From: Stutzerimonas xanthomarina DSM 18231
GTDB taxonomy: Bacteria > Pseudomonadota > Gammaproteobacteria > Pseudomonadales > Pseudomonadaceae
Length of the DNA: 64,000 bases
Assembly: GCF_900129835.1 (NCBI RefSeq)
Contig: NZ_FQXA01000002.1
Coordinates: 372,001-436,000 of the forward strand
Reading direction: 5' to 3'
The position numbers and the translations under genes were made by a program. Below are positions 17,996 through 25,563 of the stretch, piece by piece. Position 1 is the first letter of the stretch. Every line of letters begins with the position of its first letter. Below the pieces are notes generated by a model, which was given only the letters and a program-made list of their open reading frames with translations, was not told the origin of the DNA and did no database searches.

Positions 17996-18712
17996 ATGAA
18001 AAGATACGTTATTGCTGTGTTGCTGACATCTCTGTCAGCTGGCTGCTCGTTTTTCCCTAATCACCAAACGCCCTTAAGTGTTCGCAACCCCCTGATCGAC
18101 GGAGTGTTAACTGGCGAAGATGGAAAGAGTACAACTTTCAAAGATGAGAAAGCGCGAGATTGGGTTAATGCTTACAAAAATGTAAAAGGAAAAGCTAATC
18201 CGAGCCAAACGGACTTAGAAACATATGTTGGTTCGGGATTCGTTTATAGCCGGCTTATCTGTCGTGATTATTTCGAAAGGCTTTCGTATACCAAAGCTCA
18301 TCGTGATTACATGCAGAAGGAGGCAAACCTAACAGGAGGCTTAGTCGCCTCTCTTATGGGCCTGGCGGAAGCTAGTTCTGGAGTCATTGCGGGCACCAGT
18401 GCTGCGTTCAGCTTTGGCTCTGCTTCTTTCGATGCCTATAACGAGTCCTACCTAGTGTCAATTAATATTCACGAACTAGAAAGTCTCGTTCGAAAACAGC
18501 AAAAGCAACATGAGGCGGTGGTGTACAGACAGCTCTACGAGCCTGATGGAGTATGGCCGGCGAAAATACAAACATTAGCTCAGGCGGACATGGCGCTTGA
18601 CGATTACATTTTGATTTGTACCCCGAATGGCATTCGCAGCTCTTTAAACGCTGCAATAGAGGAAAAGGCCAAAACTACTGAGGCCGCAACAAAGAAGATC
18701 CAGCAACCTTAA
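17996..18712 (+). CDS. Phage-borne lipoprotein
   Basis: 238 residues with a classical lipoprotein signal: Lys-Arg start, hydrophobic core VIAVLLTSL, and lipobox LSAGC (Cys17). Residues after Cys17 (SFFP) lack Asp at +2, so outer-membrane sorting is likely. A Gly/Ala/Ser-rich hydrophobic stretch lies at about residues 117-145. AAGGAGG precedes the ATG. The composition is AT-rich. Lipoproteins encoded by prophages outside the lysis and structural blocks are often lysogenic-conversion factors that alter the cell surface. This is inference here. Confidence 0.75.
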   Translation: MKRYVIAVLLTSLSAGCSFFPNHQTPLSVRNPLIDGVLTGEDGKSTTFKDEKARDWVNAYKNVKGKANPSQTDLETYVGSGFVYSRLICRDYFERLSYTKAHRDYMQKEANLTGGLVASLMGLAEASSGVIAGTSAAFSFGSASFDAYNESYLVSINIHELESLVRKQQKQHEAVVYRQLYEPDGVWPAKIQTLAQADMALDDYILICTPNGIRSSLNAAIEEKAKTTEAATKKIQQP

Positions 18713-18743
18713 GCCAGCGGTGTGACCGGTCTTTGGGGGTCGT

Positions 18744-19004
18744 TCAGGGAGTCCGTACCAGATCCGTATACACCGCCGGAGCCTGCTGGCTGAGCCGGTG
18801 GGCGCCATGTATCACGCGTGTGATGAAGTCTTGCGGCTCGTCGATGCCGGCCTGCTTCATCAATTCCACCAGCTTGGCGTCGGTGCCCTTGAAGAGGTCC
18901 AGCTTGATCGAGCGGGAGAGAAGGCGAGCCAGGCGCTGCTCTTCTGCAAGGCGGTCGCGCTCGCGCTTGTCGCGCTGGCGGTCTGCGGCGGACTTGGCTG
19001 TCAT
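18744..19004 (-). CDS. Small phage protein, last gene of the leftward early operon
   Basis: 86 residues from ATG 19004, which overlaps the stop of the previous gene (ATGA). The N-terminal half is a highly charged helix rich in Arg/Glu (RQRDKRERDRLAEEQRLARL). The rest is LFKGTDAKLVELMKQAGIDEPQDF. No family recognised. It is probably translationally coupled to its neighbour. It converges on the lipoprotein gene. Confidence 0.6.
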   Translation of the reverse strand: MTAKSAADRQRDKRERDRLAEEQRLARLLSRSIKLDLFKGTDAKLVELMKQAGIDEPQDFITRVIHGAHRLSQQAPAVYTDLVRTP

Positions 19005-19399
19005 GCGCGGCACCGGCCGTCGTCGCGCAGCTCGATGCCGAACTTTGCGGCGATCTGCTCGACCATGATGGAGTTGAGCTTGCTGCCTTGGCCTTTCAGG
19101 GCTTTGTAAATCTCGTACGAAGTTCGGCGGATGGGGCCAAGCTCCGTCTGGAGGATGGCCAGGTCGGCGATGGTCTTGGCTAGCTCAGCCTGGCGGTGCT
19201 CGTATTCGCGCCGCGCCTTGTTTTGGCGGGTGATACTGGTGTTCCAGCAGGACACCTTCTGCGGGGCGCATTCGGTATGCCCGAGGCGAGTGATCTTTCC
19301 GCCGCTAGCGAGGAAAGCGCCGACCTGAATGACCAGGGCGCGCCGGTCTGTCTCCCGACCAGGCGGAGTCGGAAGGTTGAGTGTGGTGAGGTGATGCAT
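19001..19399 (-). CDS. Hypothetical phage protein
   Basis: 132 residues with a GGAG ribosome site. A middle coiled coil is visible (ARREYEHRQAELAKTIADL), and the C-terminus contains LKGQGSKLNSIMVEQIAAKFGIEL. It may assist the recombination genes just upstream, from which it is separated by about 50 bp. Function unknown. Confidence 0.6.
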   Translation of the reverse strand: MHHLTTLNLPTPPGRETDRRALVIQVGAFLASGGKITRLGHTECAPQKVSCWNTSITRQNKARREYEHRQAELAKTIADLAILQTELGPIRRTSYEIYKALKGQGSKLNSIMVEQIAAKFGIELRDDGRCRA

Positions 19400-19450
19400 G
19401 ATGAGTCTCCGTCAGGGCGCCCTGCGTGGGCGCCGAATCGGGTGGCGGGG

Positions 19451-21181
19451 TTAGGCGGCAATGCGCTGTTCGAGGCTGCCGATGTGGGCAATCAAGGTGG
19501 TGCAAATGCGGGCAAAGTCCGAGGCGCGGTAGAGCACCGCAGCGCGATCGCGGCCGACCGACTCGATGCCGATGCTGCGCAGGAAGTCAGCCGTCAGCGA
19601 GAAGCCGAGGCGAGCGTTGATGTCGCCCAGCTTGATGCGCTGGCCATCGTCGGCCAGCTGAGCCGGGGCAGCCGAAGCTGTTGGCCGAAGGCTGATTGCC
19701 TCCGACACTGGCGCAACGGACGCGACGTCGCTGATCGGCTCGGCTGCTGCCGGTTGTGCCTGAGGTGGCTCGACGATTTTTGCGGCCTGTTCCGCAGCGG
19801 CCCGATCGGCTTGCTCCTTTTGCTCCTGCTCCAGCCGCTGGCGTTCTTCCTCGCGGATTCGCTCGCGCTCAGCTTCGGCGCGCGCCTCGGCCTTGGTCTG
19901 CTCGGCGGCTTCGTGCTCTGCAATGCGCCCCTTCACGATGGCGGTCAGCGCTTCGTTGTCCTTCAAGACTAGTTGCTGCGCATCGGTGAAGAGGAATGCA
20001 TGGTCTTTCGCGAGCTCGCGCAGGCTGACTAGGTTGGTTTCAATGCCCTCCGCGATCGCGTTGGCTTCGATCTTCACACGGGCCAGCTCGGTATCGGTGG
20101 CGTCCTGCAGGGTGGAGATCGTGCGCTTGCCTTTCATCACGCCGGCGAAATCCGCACGAATCTGCGGTAGCTGCACCTTGCCGAGGCGCTTGTTGATCGC
20201 GGCGATGTGCGCAGCGAACGCGGTCTCGGCGCTGATCTTGATCTCCTGCCGGCGCGTTTCCTTCATGGCCTTTACCAGCTTGTCCAGCTCGAGACGTGTG
20301 CGGCGAGCCTCCGCGGTGATGTCGTCGAGCGTGCTGAACAGCCTGTCGATGCTCTCGGTCTGGCTGAGGGCGTGCTGCTTGGCGGCCTTCAGTTTGTCCT
20401 CGACCTCGCCGCACCACTTCACGGCTTGCTCCGCGTCAGCGAAGTCCTGATCAGTGACCAGATCACGGTTGATTGCACCAATGACGTCCAGCGCGTGGGC
20501 CTTGAAGGCGTCCAGGTTGCTGTTGGTGACCATGCCAGTGACTTCGATGCGCAGCGCTGGCAGGGTTTCCGGCGTGCGGCCAACGGCCTTGGGAACGGCT
20601 GGCGCTTCCGGCACGAAGGCAGCCAGGTCTTCCTCGAACTGTTTCCAGCCAGCCAGGATCTGCTCGATACGGCCCGGTACCGGCCGATACTCGAGGTGAT
20701 GGAAATTCTCTTCAGTACCATCCGAGCAAACGAAGATCACGCGCTGGGCGCCGCTGACATACAGCTGCTGCTCCAGCTGGACCCAATAGTGGGCTTCCAG
20801 CTCGCCGGCGGCGATCTGCTGGATCAGGGACTGGTTGAGTGCCTTGTGCTCGAACAGGGTGTCGCCCAGCATGGTCATACCGTCCATGCTTGCCAGCAGG
20901 TTACCGAGCGTGCCGACCACCGGATACAGGTCTTCGCCGATCATCCGCTCCACGATTGGGCGGGCCATGGCTTCAGTAGCGTGGCCGTTGTCGAACAGGC
21001 GCTGAGTGGCGGCATCGACCTCGGGCGCCAAGCCCGTCTTCTTCTGCTGAAGCAGATCAGAGCGGGTCTGGTACTTGGAGACGCCAAGCATGGCCGGCGC
21101 CTCCGAGGCGGTGAAGTGCTCCAGGCGCAGGGCATGCCATTCAGTGCTTCCCTGCTGTACGTCGTGAATGATCATGCTCAT
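19451..21181 (-). CDS. YqaJ-type (lambda-exonuclease fold) nuclease with long C-terminal extension
   Basis: 576 residues. The first 190 or so are a YqaJ-like recombinase nuclease: GSTEWHALRLEHFTASEAPAMLG, then GHATEAMARPIVE, and the acidic and Lys positions around LEAHYWVQLEQQLYVSG. It degrades one strand from double-strand ends, and the neighbouring RecT then anneals single strands. Residues 230-480 form a long coiled coil, including an Arg/Glu/Gln-rich stretch, and a compact C-terminal domain ends the protein. Most phage exonucleases are 200-300 residues, so the extension is unusual. The start overlaps the recT stop (ATGA); Met3 is an alternative. Confidence 0.8.
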   Translation of the reverse strand: MSMIIHDVQQGSTEWHALRLEHFTASEAPAMLGVSKYQTRSDLLQQKKTGLAPEVDAATQRLFDNGHATEAMARPIVERMIGEDLYPVVGTLGNLLASMDGMTMLGDTLFEHKALNQSLIQQIAAGELEAHYWVQLEQQLYVSGAQRVIFVCSDGTEENFHHLEYRPVPGRIEQILAGWKQFEEDLAAFVPEAPAVPKAVGRTPETLPALRIEVTGMVTNSNLDAFKAHALDVIGAINRDLVTDQDFADAEQAVKWCGEVEDKLKAAKQHALSQTESIDRLFSTLDDITAEARRTRLELDKLVKAMKETRRQEIKISAETAFAAHIAAINKRLGKVQLPQIRADFAGVMKGKRTISTLQDATDTELARVKIEANAIAEGIETNLVSLRELAKDHAFLFTDAQQLVLKDNEALTAIVKGRIAEHEAAEQTKAEARAEAERERIREEERQRLEQEQKEQADRAAAEQAAKIVEPPQAQPAAAEPISDVASVAPVSEAISLRPTASAAPAQLADDGQRIKLGDINARLGFSLTADFLRSIGIESVGRDRAAVLYRASDFARICTTLIAHIGSLEQRIAA

Positions 21182-21945
21182 GCGTCAGATACCTCGAGGT
21201 CGCGGATGGCTTGTTTTTGCTCTTCAGTCAGCCCGACCTTGGAAGCGGACATTTTGATGATGCGGTCGGCGGTGGTTTTGCCGCCCTCGATCAGGTCTTT
21301 CCAGTCGACCAGCTTCGTGGCGAACTCGGTGTCGTCGTAGCTCGGGAGAGCTTCAGGCTGCTTCTCGAGCGACTTGCGCTCTGCCGGCTGGCCCGTTCGA
21401 ACCGTGCCCATGTCGCGCTCCGGCGCCATGTCTTGCACTTCTTCGGCAACCGGCATGCCACGCAGCACATCGGGGAAAACGTCACGTAGGGCGAAGGCGC
21501 GGGCCCGCATCTGGCGCATGCGCTTGGGGTGCTGGGTCCAAGGGCCAGACTTGCCCATCAGGCCGGCGGTCTTGGCGTCCTCCATGCTGAACGTGCGGAC
21601 CTGCTCGTCTTCGCCGCGACGCTTCACACGGCAGGTGGCGGTGGTCCCATCGTCCGTCTCGTAGATGAATTCGCACAGTGGTGAGCCGCGGACCAGGGCG
21701 ATCACCGCGTCGCCCCAAAGTGCCGGGCGACCGTTGATAACGGCGATGTTCTGCATGGCCTGCATCGGCTGCAGGCCCAGCTCCAGACCCCACTGGATAG
21801 CCACCAGGATGTTGCCCGGGTTGCCGTTGAAGTCCTTCGGAACGATGCTGGATTTGGACAGGATGTCGGCGAAGCGCATGGCCTCGTCGAGCGATTGCGG
21901 GGTCAGGCTGAACCCCTTGCTTGGGGATACGGCGATATCAGTCAT
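21178..21945 (-). CDS. recT: RecT-family single-strand annealing protein
   Basis: 255 residues from ATG 21945 (MTDIAVSP); an upstream in-frame ATG at 21963 gives six extra residues. Family features include ILVAIQWGLELGLQPMQAMQ, INGRPALWGDAVIALV and MRQMRARAFALRDVFPDVL. It binds and pairs complementary DNA during phage recombination. It is followed with a 4-base overlap by the YqaJ nuclease, the standard two-gene recombination module. Confidence 0.9.
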   Translation of the reverse strand: MTDIAVSPSKGFSLTPQSLDEAMRFADILSKSSIVPKDFNGNPGNILVAIQWGLELGLQPMQAMQNIAVINGRPALWGDAVIALVRGSPLCEFIYETDDGTTATCRVKRRGEDEQVRTFSMEDAKTAGLMGKSGPWTQHPKRMRQMRARAFALRDVFPDVLRGMPVAEEVQDMAPERDMGTVRTGQPAERKSLEKQPEALPSYDDTEFATKLVDWKDLIEGGKTTADRIIKMSASKVGLTEEQKQAIRDLEVSDA

Positions 21946-22000
21946 GCAGAGCTCCAGGCGCACAGCCTCACGGGCTGGCGCTTCGGTCAGTTGGGTACGG

Positions 22001-22102
22001 TCAGGAAAAGGTGTGTTCGATCATCAGCCGTCCGGCGATCGCCAGGCTGAAGAGGCTCATCGCGGCGAAGCCGCAGCAAAGCAGAAGGGCTCGTTCGGTC
22101 AT
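22001..22102 (-). CDS. 33-residue membrane micro-protein
   Basis: MTERALLLCCGFAAMSLF... forms one transmembrane helix with a short polar tail. Its ATG overlaps the stop of the ORF before it (ATGA). It is the third of three stacked mini-ORFs in the early operon. Function unknown. Confidence 0.55.
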   Translation of the reverse strand: MTERALLLCCGFAAMSLFSLAIAGRLMIEHTFS

Positions 22103-22215
22103 CCGGTGATCTCCCCAGCAAGCGCGCTCAGGTAGATCCAGCCGGTGAACACGGCCAGGGCGAGCGCAAAACCGCGCCAGAAGGCGTAGCGCTTGGCGCG
22201 CTGATAGCGGGTCAT
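22099..22215 (-). CDS. 38-residue membrane micro-protein
   Basis: A basic N-terminus (MTRYQRAKRYAFWRG) is followed by a single hydrophobic helix FALALAVFTGWIYLSAL. The start and stop both overlap neighbours by 4 bases, strong evidence for coupled translation. Probably an inner-membrane protein with the N-terminus in the cytoplasm. Confidence 0.6.
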   Translation of the reverse strand: MTRYQRAKRYAFWRGFALALAVFTGWIYLSALAGEITG

Positions 22216-22313
22216 ACACCCCCCAGCAGGCCGACATGGACCAGATAGGCGAGGAACGGGACCACGACGAAAAACAAGCCAGCGCCACCCGCAACTTCCT
22301 TCAGAACGTGCAT
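22212..22313 (-). CDS. 33-residue membrane micro-protein
   Basis: MHVLKEVAGGAGLFFVVVPF... is one hydrophobic helix. It begins 13 bases inside the preceding 140-residue gene and ends with ATGA overlapping the next mini-ORF. Confidence 0.55.
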   Translation of the reverse strand: MHVLKEVAGGAGLFFVVVPFLAYLVHVGLLGGV

Positions 22314-22723
22314 GGCTGCAGCTCCCGGTTGCGATGCGTGAAAGCGTTATGGCGAAGGCCGGTCAGGCGGTCGTACGCGGGGTACCGGATAACGCCAAAC
22401 ACCAGCGCCGCAGTGATCATCCCGTCCGCAAAGCGGTCCCGGTACAGCAGAGCGTCGAAGTTCTCGGCCTCACGGATGGCATGGAGCTGAAACGCTATCC
22501 GGGCAAGCCCGCATTCGGTCGGGTTGCCGCTGGTCCTGACTCGCATGTCTTGCGCGAGCCGGTTTGCGACGCGCAAAGCCTTAGCCTTGCGGAGCGACTC
22601 CTGAAGCCGCTTTTCAATGGTGCGCTCTGTCGTTGGGCTCAGATACTTGGCCGCAGCCCCGTAGTTGCCCGCATTCGCACGGTCGCGGTTGCGCGCCGTA
22701 TATACCTGTTCTGGATTGCTCAT
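22301..22723 (-). CDS. Hypothetical early phage protein
   Basis: 140 residues, soluble, basic, Arg-rich. GAGGGAAATGCG before the ATG provides a ribosome site. The middle part reads IEKRLQESLRKAKALRVANRLAQDM, probably a helix. It is the first confidently coding gene downstream of the leftward early promoter. Family not recognised. Confidence 0.6.
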   Translation of the reverse strand: MSNPEQVYTARNRDRANAGNYGAAAKYLSPTTERTIEKRLQESLRKAKALRVANRLAQDMRVRTSGNPTECGLARIAFQLHAIREAENFDALLYRDRFADGMITAALVFGVIRYPAYDRLTGLRHNAFTHRNRELQPCTF

Positions 22724-22749
22724 CGCATTTCCCTCGCTGTTGGCGCCAA

Positions 22750-23046
22750 TCAGGCAGCCGCCTCCTTCATTGCAGGACCAATGCTATGGGTGGGGGGGAA
22801 GCGGCTGTCTCGATGGGCGCTTGGATAGGTGATTGCCGCGCTCACCTGCTGGGGTCTTGCGCGGCTTATCGTTCTGGCTGTCGGTTCACGGTTACTTGCC
22901 ACCCTGAGAGGCGTTGTTTCGCCGCTTCGCACTGTGCCGGTCTTGCGCCTTATCTTGGCTCCGGCAGGGAGTACTCGCTGCGCGTCTCGGTGGCTGCTGA
23001 TTCCAGATGCATCAACAGGTCGAGCCGGCATGGTCACCAGAGCCAT
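22750..23046 (-). CDS. Possible small early protein in the pL leader
   Basis: 98 codons between the leftward promoter and the 140-residue gene, rich in Arg, Ser, Thr and Pro. Codon use is less host-like than in neighbours and no clear ribosome site is seen, but the frame fills the leader and ends 26 bp before the next start. Without it, 22724-23201 is an untranslated leader of about 480 bp in which I see nothing else definite. Confidence 0.3.
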   Translation of the reverse strand: MALVTMPARPVDASGISSHRDAQRVLPAGAKIRRKTGTVRSGETTPLRVASNREPTARTISRARPQQVSAAITYPSAHRDSRFPPTHSIGPAMKEAAA

Positions 23047-23201
23047 GCGTGGGCCAGCTTCACTGGCGTATCAGTCGGTTTATCCACCATCGCTCAGGCT
23101 GTCGGCTGACGCCGGACCTGTCGGGACTGAACGGTGCAATCGGTTATTAAAGAGCGGTGGGCTTGTAGGCCCTGCCATGGATGTGCCGTGGCTGGTAACA
23201 A

Positions 23202-23230
23202 ATATCAACCATTAGTTGATGTCTTGTCAA
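23202..23230 (-). promoter_or_regulatory. Leftward early promoter (pL-like)
   Basis: On the minus strand TTGACA (23230-23225), exactly 17 bases, and TGATAT (23207-23202). The -35 is perfect and the spacing ideal. Two repressor operators cover both elements. It would drive the recombination operon to 18.7 kb. Confidence 0.85.
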
Positions 23231-23245
23231 CAACCGATAGTTGAT
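23204..23245. promoter_or_regulatory. Left operators (two CI/Cro sites)
   Basis: Site 1, 23204-23220, is a perfect dyad ATCAAC-CATTA-GTTGAT over the -10. Site 2, 23229-23245, AACAAC-CGATA-GTTGAT, matches five of six bases in its left half and touches the -35. Centre spacing is 25 bp. The same sequence recurs three times between cI and cro. Confidence 0.85.
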
Positions 23246-23367
23246 AACTGGTGCGGTGTATCGATCGATGATCAGGGCGCCGTGGCGAGAAGGGAGCAAC
23301 CGGCACTTCACTAGCGCTGTGCATCGTCTAGGCTGATCTAAAGGTCAAACGAGTGGTGGTATGTGGT

Positions 23368-23793
23368 ATGTGCGGAGGCGTAGAGGCTCGCGATGCCGAG
23401 CGGTCATTCAAGGTCTATTTCCCCAGCCCCAAAGCCGCGTTCCCTGTGATGCTGGAAGGCGGTGAAGCGCTTGGCTGGGTAAAATGGGGCAGGAGAAGGG
23501 AGGAGGCCGGCAGAGGCCCGCAAGGTGGCTGGGCGCGCCTGGAGACGGTCGAGTGGGGCGGCTGGGACAAGTACAGGCCGCAGCGCGCGTTAGGGCTGAT
23601 CGACCGCTACATGGAGAAGGACGCCAGCCGGAAGTCGCACTGGTTCGATATGCAGCCCGGCTATGGGCTGGACTGCCTGGTGCTGGGCGAGGGTGAAGCT
23701 CGGCGCGTGTATGTGGTTACCAGCACGCCGCCGGAGGCGTATGCGTGGATCCATGATCGCTGGCCGATGGTGCGCAATTTGGAGACGGGGTAG
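23368..23793 (+). CDS. SRAP-like (HMCES/YedK-related) protein
   Basis: 141 residues from ATG 23368, chosen so that Cys is residue 2, as required in SRAP enzymes, where it forms a covalent link to abasic sites in single-stranded DNA. Other matching points are WGRR, ARLETV (compare the family N-A-R-x-E-T; Asn replaced by Trp), the Glu in DRYMEKD, and the His in WIHDRWPMV. It is shorter than typical SRAP proteins (about 200-230), so it may be a reduced phage version. It stands alone on the plus strand between pL and the immunity operon terminator. It probably protects phage DNA or modulates repair, which is inference. Confidence 0.6.
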   Translation: MCGGVEARDAERSFKVYFPSPKAAFPVMLEGGEALGWVKWGRRREEAGRGPQGGWARLETVEWGGWDKYRPQRALGLIDRYMEKDASRKSHWFDMQPGYGLDCLVLGEGEARRVYVVTSTPPEAYAWIHDRWPMVRNLETG

Positions 23794-23796
23794 TTG

Positions 23797-23823
23797 CAAA
23801 AAGCCCCGCTAAATGCGGGGCTT
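23797..23823 (-). terminator. Intrinsic terminator of the immunity operon
   Basis: AAGCCCCGC, a 5-base loop and GCGGGGCTT form a perfect 9-bp stem. The T run follows on the minus strand, so it stops leftward transcription coming from cI through the HIRAN gene. Rightward, it lies 8 bp after the SRAP-like gene but lacks a T run. Confidence 0.85.
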
Positions 23824-23850
23824 CGTCGTTATTACCACTCTTAGAAACCG

Positions 23851-24549
23851 TCACGAGTATTTCACTAAAACTATAATTCCCAGTTTCGATCTAGAAACAA
23901 AGGTCTTTAAGATTGTTCCGCGCACGGTTCCCTCTCGTAATAATCTCCTAAAGCTCGGCGCCAGCGCTTTGTTTACGTAACCGATTTTAGAGCCGCGTAA
24001 CTCAACTCTAATAGCTTGGCCATCGTGCTTGTTATCATCGTCCGTTATAAAATCGACTTCATCTCCCTCTGCTAGCGCCCGGCTTGGGTCATGATAATGA
24101 TGTGCTCCTGAAAGTTCGATCACGAAATCGAGCGGCGCTTTCGCATCACTCAGGTCCGGGCAGAGCTCAAACGTATCGCTAGCTAGGCGCGCTCCGGTAT
24201 ATCCGAGAAGAGAGAATGGTGAGCCGGAAAAATCTGGCGGTAAATTGTACTGGCCAAGATACTCTTTGAAATCCTCTCGCTTGCGAGGCGGAATCCTGCG
24301 TAAAAAGACATCGAGCGCACCTGCCTGTGAGGCGTTATCTTTTTTATCTGCAAATGCAGGAAACTCAAAAAAGCCCTCGTTCAATGCGGCTTCGAAATCA
24401 TCGGTTCCTTTTAGGTACCGAAAGACAGCGTCATCTCCCTGCCTAACAAGCTCGCCTACGACTCGCCGATGGCGTGGTTGGCTTTCATCCGTGGGATGCC
24501 AGACCAAAAGCAGTCGTGATGGCTCATAGATGTGTTCGATCGCACTCAT
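23851..24549 (-). CDS. HIRAN-domain protein paired with a HipA-like kinase
   Basis: 232 residues. The C-terminal 110 residues fit a HIRAN domain: VIELSGAHHYHD, then a loop DFITDDDNKHDGQAIRVEL and GSKIGYVNKALA. HIRAN domains bind DNA ends or damaged DNA in larger enzymes such as HLTF (3'-OH recognition), and stand-alone copies occur in bacteria and prophages. The N-terminal half (residues 1-120) has the look of a HipA N-terminal-type domain (VGELVRQGDDAVFRYL, then SPFSLLG), but I am unsure. The ATG overlaps the kinase stop by 4 bases, so the two proteins are made together. It is the last gene of the lysogeny operon. Confidence 0.72.
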   Translation of the reverse strand: MSAIEHIYEPSRLLLVWHPTDESQPRHRRVVGELVRQGDDAVFRYLKGTDDFEAALNEGFFEFPAFADKKDNASQAGALDVFLRRIPPRKREDFKEYLGQYNLPPDFSGSPFSLLGYTGARLASDTFELCPDLSDAKAPLDFVIELSGAHHYHDPSRALAEGDEVDFITDDDNKHDGQAIRVELRGSKIGYVNKALAPSFRRLLREGTVRGTILKTFVSRSKLGIIVLVKYS

Positions 24550-25517
24550 GCTAGTTTTTCCGTCAGAAGCTCGGCGCGTCTACGCGTTAGCCGAAGAATG
24601 AATTCGGCGCGTTCAGACGTCAGATTAGCACCATCAGGTGCAGGCAAAGCAACCAGCTGGTCAAGGATCGTTGCCAGCCGGCCGATATCGAAGCCTTTGA
24701 GCTTTTTCGAGAGCAATAATTTCACGTCAGATTTTTTTTCGACCAGGGCAAAGCAATTTATGTGCCCGATGCGCTCGCCCGAATCTCGGGTGTAACGCAG
24801 GTGGTGTTTACCTCGGAGTATGTACCGATCAAGTGCCCCGTCATCCCATTTAGTAAACTTTGCCGGAAGCAATTCATGCCCTAGGCTTGTACCGTTATCA
24901 AACCACGGCGCAAACCTCCACTTAACATCAAACTTTTCTTGCCGTCGCCTAGCTACACTTTTAGATAACGGAACAGCCTTTAACAGATGGCCCCAGTTAT
25001 CCTGATGTCGGTCTGTATTACCGATCAAAGAGTCAAAAAGCATCATGCTCCAAAACTCATATATCTGATTTCTGCCTAGGACGCGATTATTGAACGTGTC
25101 TGCGTCAATGATATTGTGCTGGGTTCCTTTGTCCCGGTCGAAATCGGGAACCCATTTATGGAAGAAGTTTCCGGCTGAATAAAATGACTCGTCACCTTCT
25201 TCATAAAACCAAGGACTTAACGCGCCGCATTGGCTCCGGCTTGAGTCAATCGCAGCGAAACATGGGGGAGCGTTTACGCTAAGTAGCATCGCTACCTGAT
25301 ATGCAATTATTTCCGCCCAGTACTGCTCTGGATATTTCTTGTCGGAGCGCTTAAACATATGGCGCCAATCGCTAAGAATGAAAAGCTCATCGGGATCGCC
25401 AGGAGAAAAGACTGTTCGTTTTGGCCGCGCGCCTTCAGGATATGCAGCTGAGAACTCGGCATCTTCCGGCCAGTGCGCGATCTCTATAATAGATTTCTGA
25501 ACAAACTGCTGCTTCAT
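24546..25517 (-). CDS. HipA-like protein kinase, HIRAN-associated
   Basis: 323 residues resembling the catalytic half of HipA kinases without the usual N-terminal domain. Candidate ATP-binding residues lie in WRHMFKRSDKK and EIIAYQVAMLL. The catalytic loop is GNTDRHQDNWG (Asp169, His171, Asn174), and the metal-binding site is WFDNGTSLG (Asp207). HipA proteins phosphorylate translation factors or tRNA synthetases and cause dormancy. No HipB-type antitoxin lies next to it; the partner is the HIRAN protein. The ribosome site is weak. It probably senses something through the HIRAN protein, which is inference. Confidence 0.72.
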   Translation of the reverse strand: MKQQFVQKSIIEIAHWPEDAEFSAAYPEGARPKRTVFSPGDPDELFILSDWRHMFKRSDKKYPEQYWAEIIAYQVAMLLSVNAPPCFAAIDSSRSQCGALSPWFYEEGDESFYSAGNFFHKWVPDFDRDKGTQHNIIDADTFNNRVLGRNQIYEFWSMMLFDSLIGNTDRHQDNWGHLLKAVPLSKSVARRRQEKFDVKWRFAPWFDNGTSLGHELLPAKFTKWDDGALDRYILRGKHHLRYTRDSGERIGHINCFALVEKKSDVKLLLSKKLKGFDIGRLATILDQLVALPAPDGANLTSERAEFILRLTRRRAELLTEKLA

Positions 25518-25563
25518 ATGGCAACCCTGGATTTGGTAAGCGCAACGAAACTACTCTCTGCGC

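Noticed and set aside
20207..21340. 377-codon plus-strand frame opposite the exonuclease and recT
   Set aside because: Shadow of the YqaJ/RecT genes, whose motifs are clear on the minus strand.
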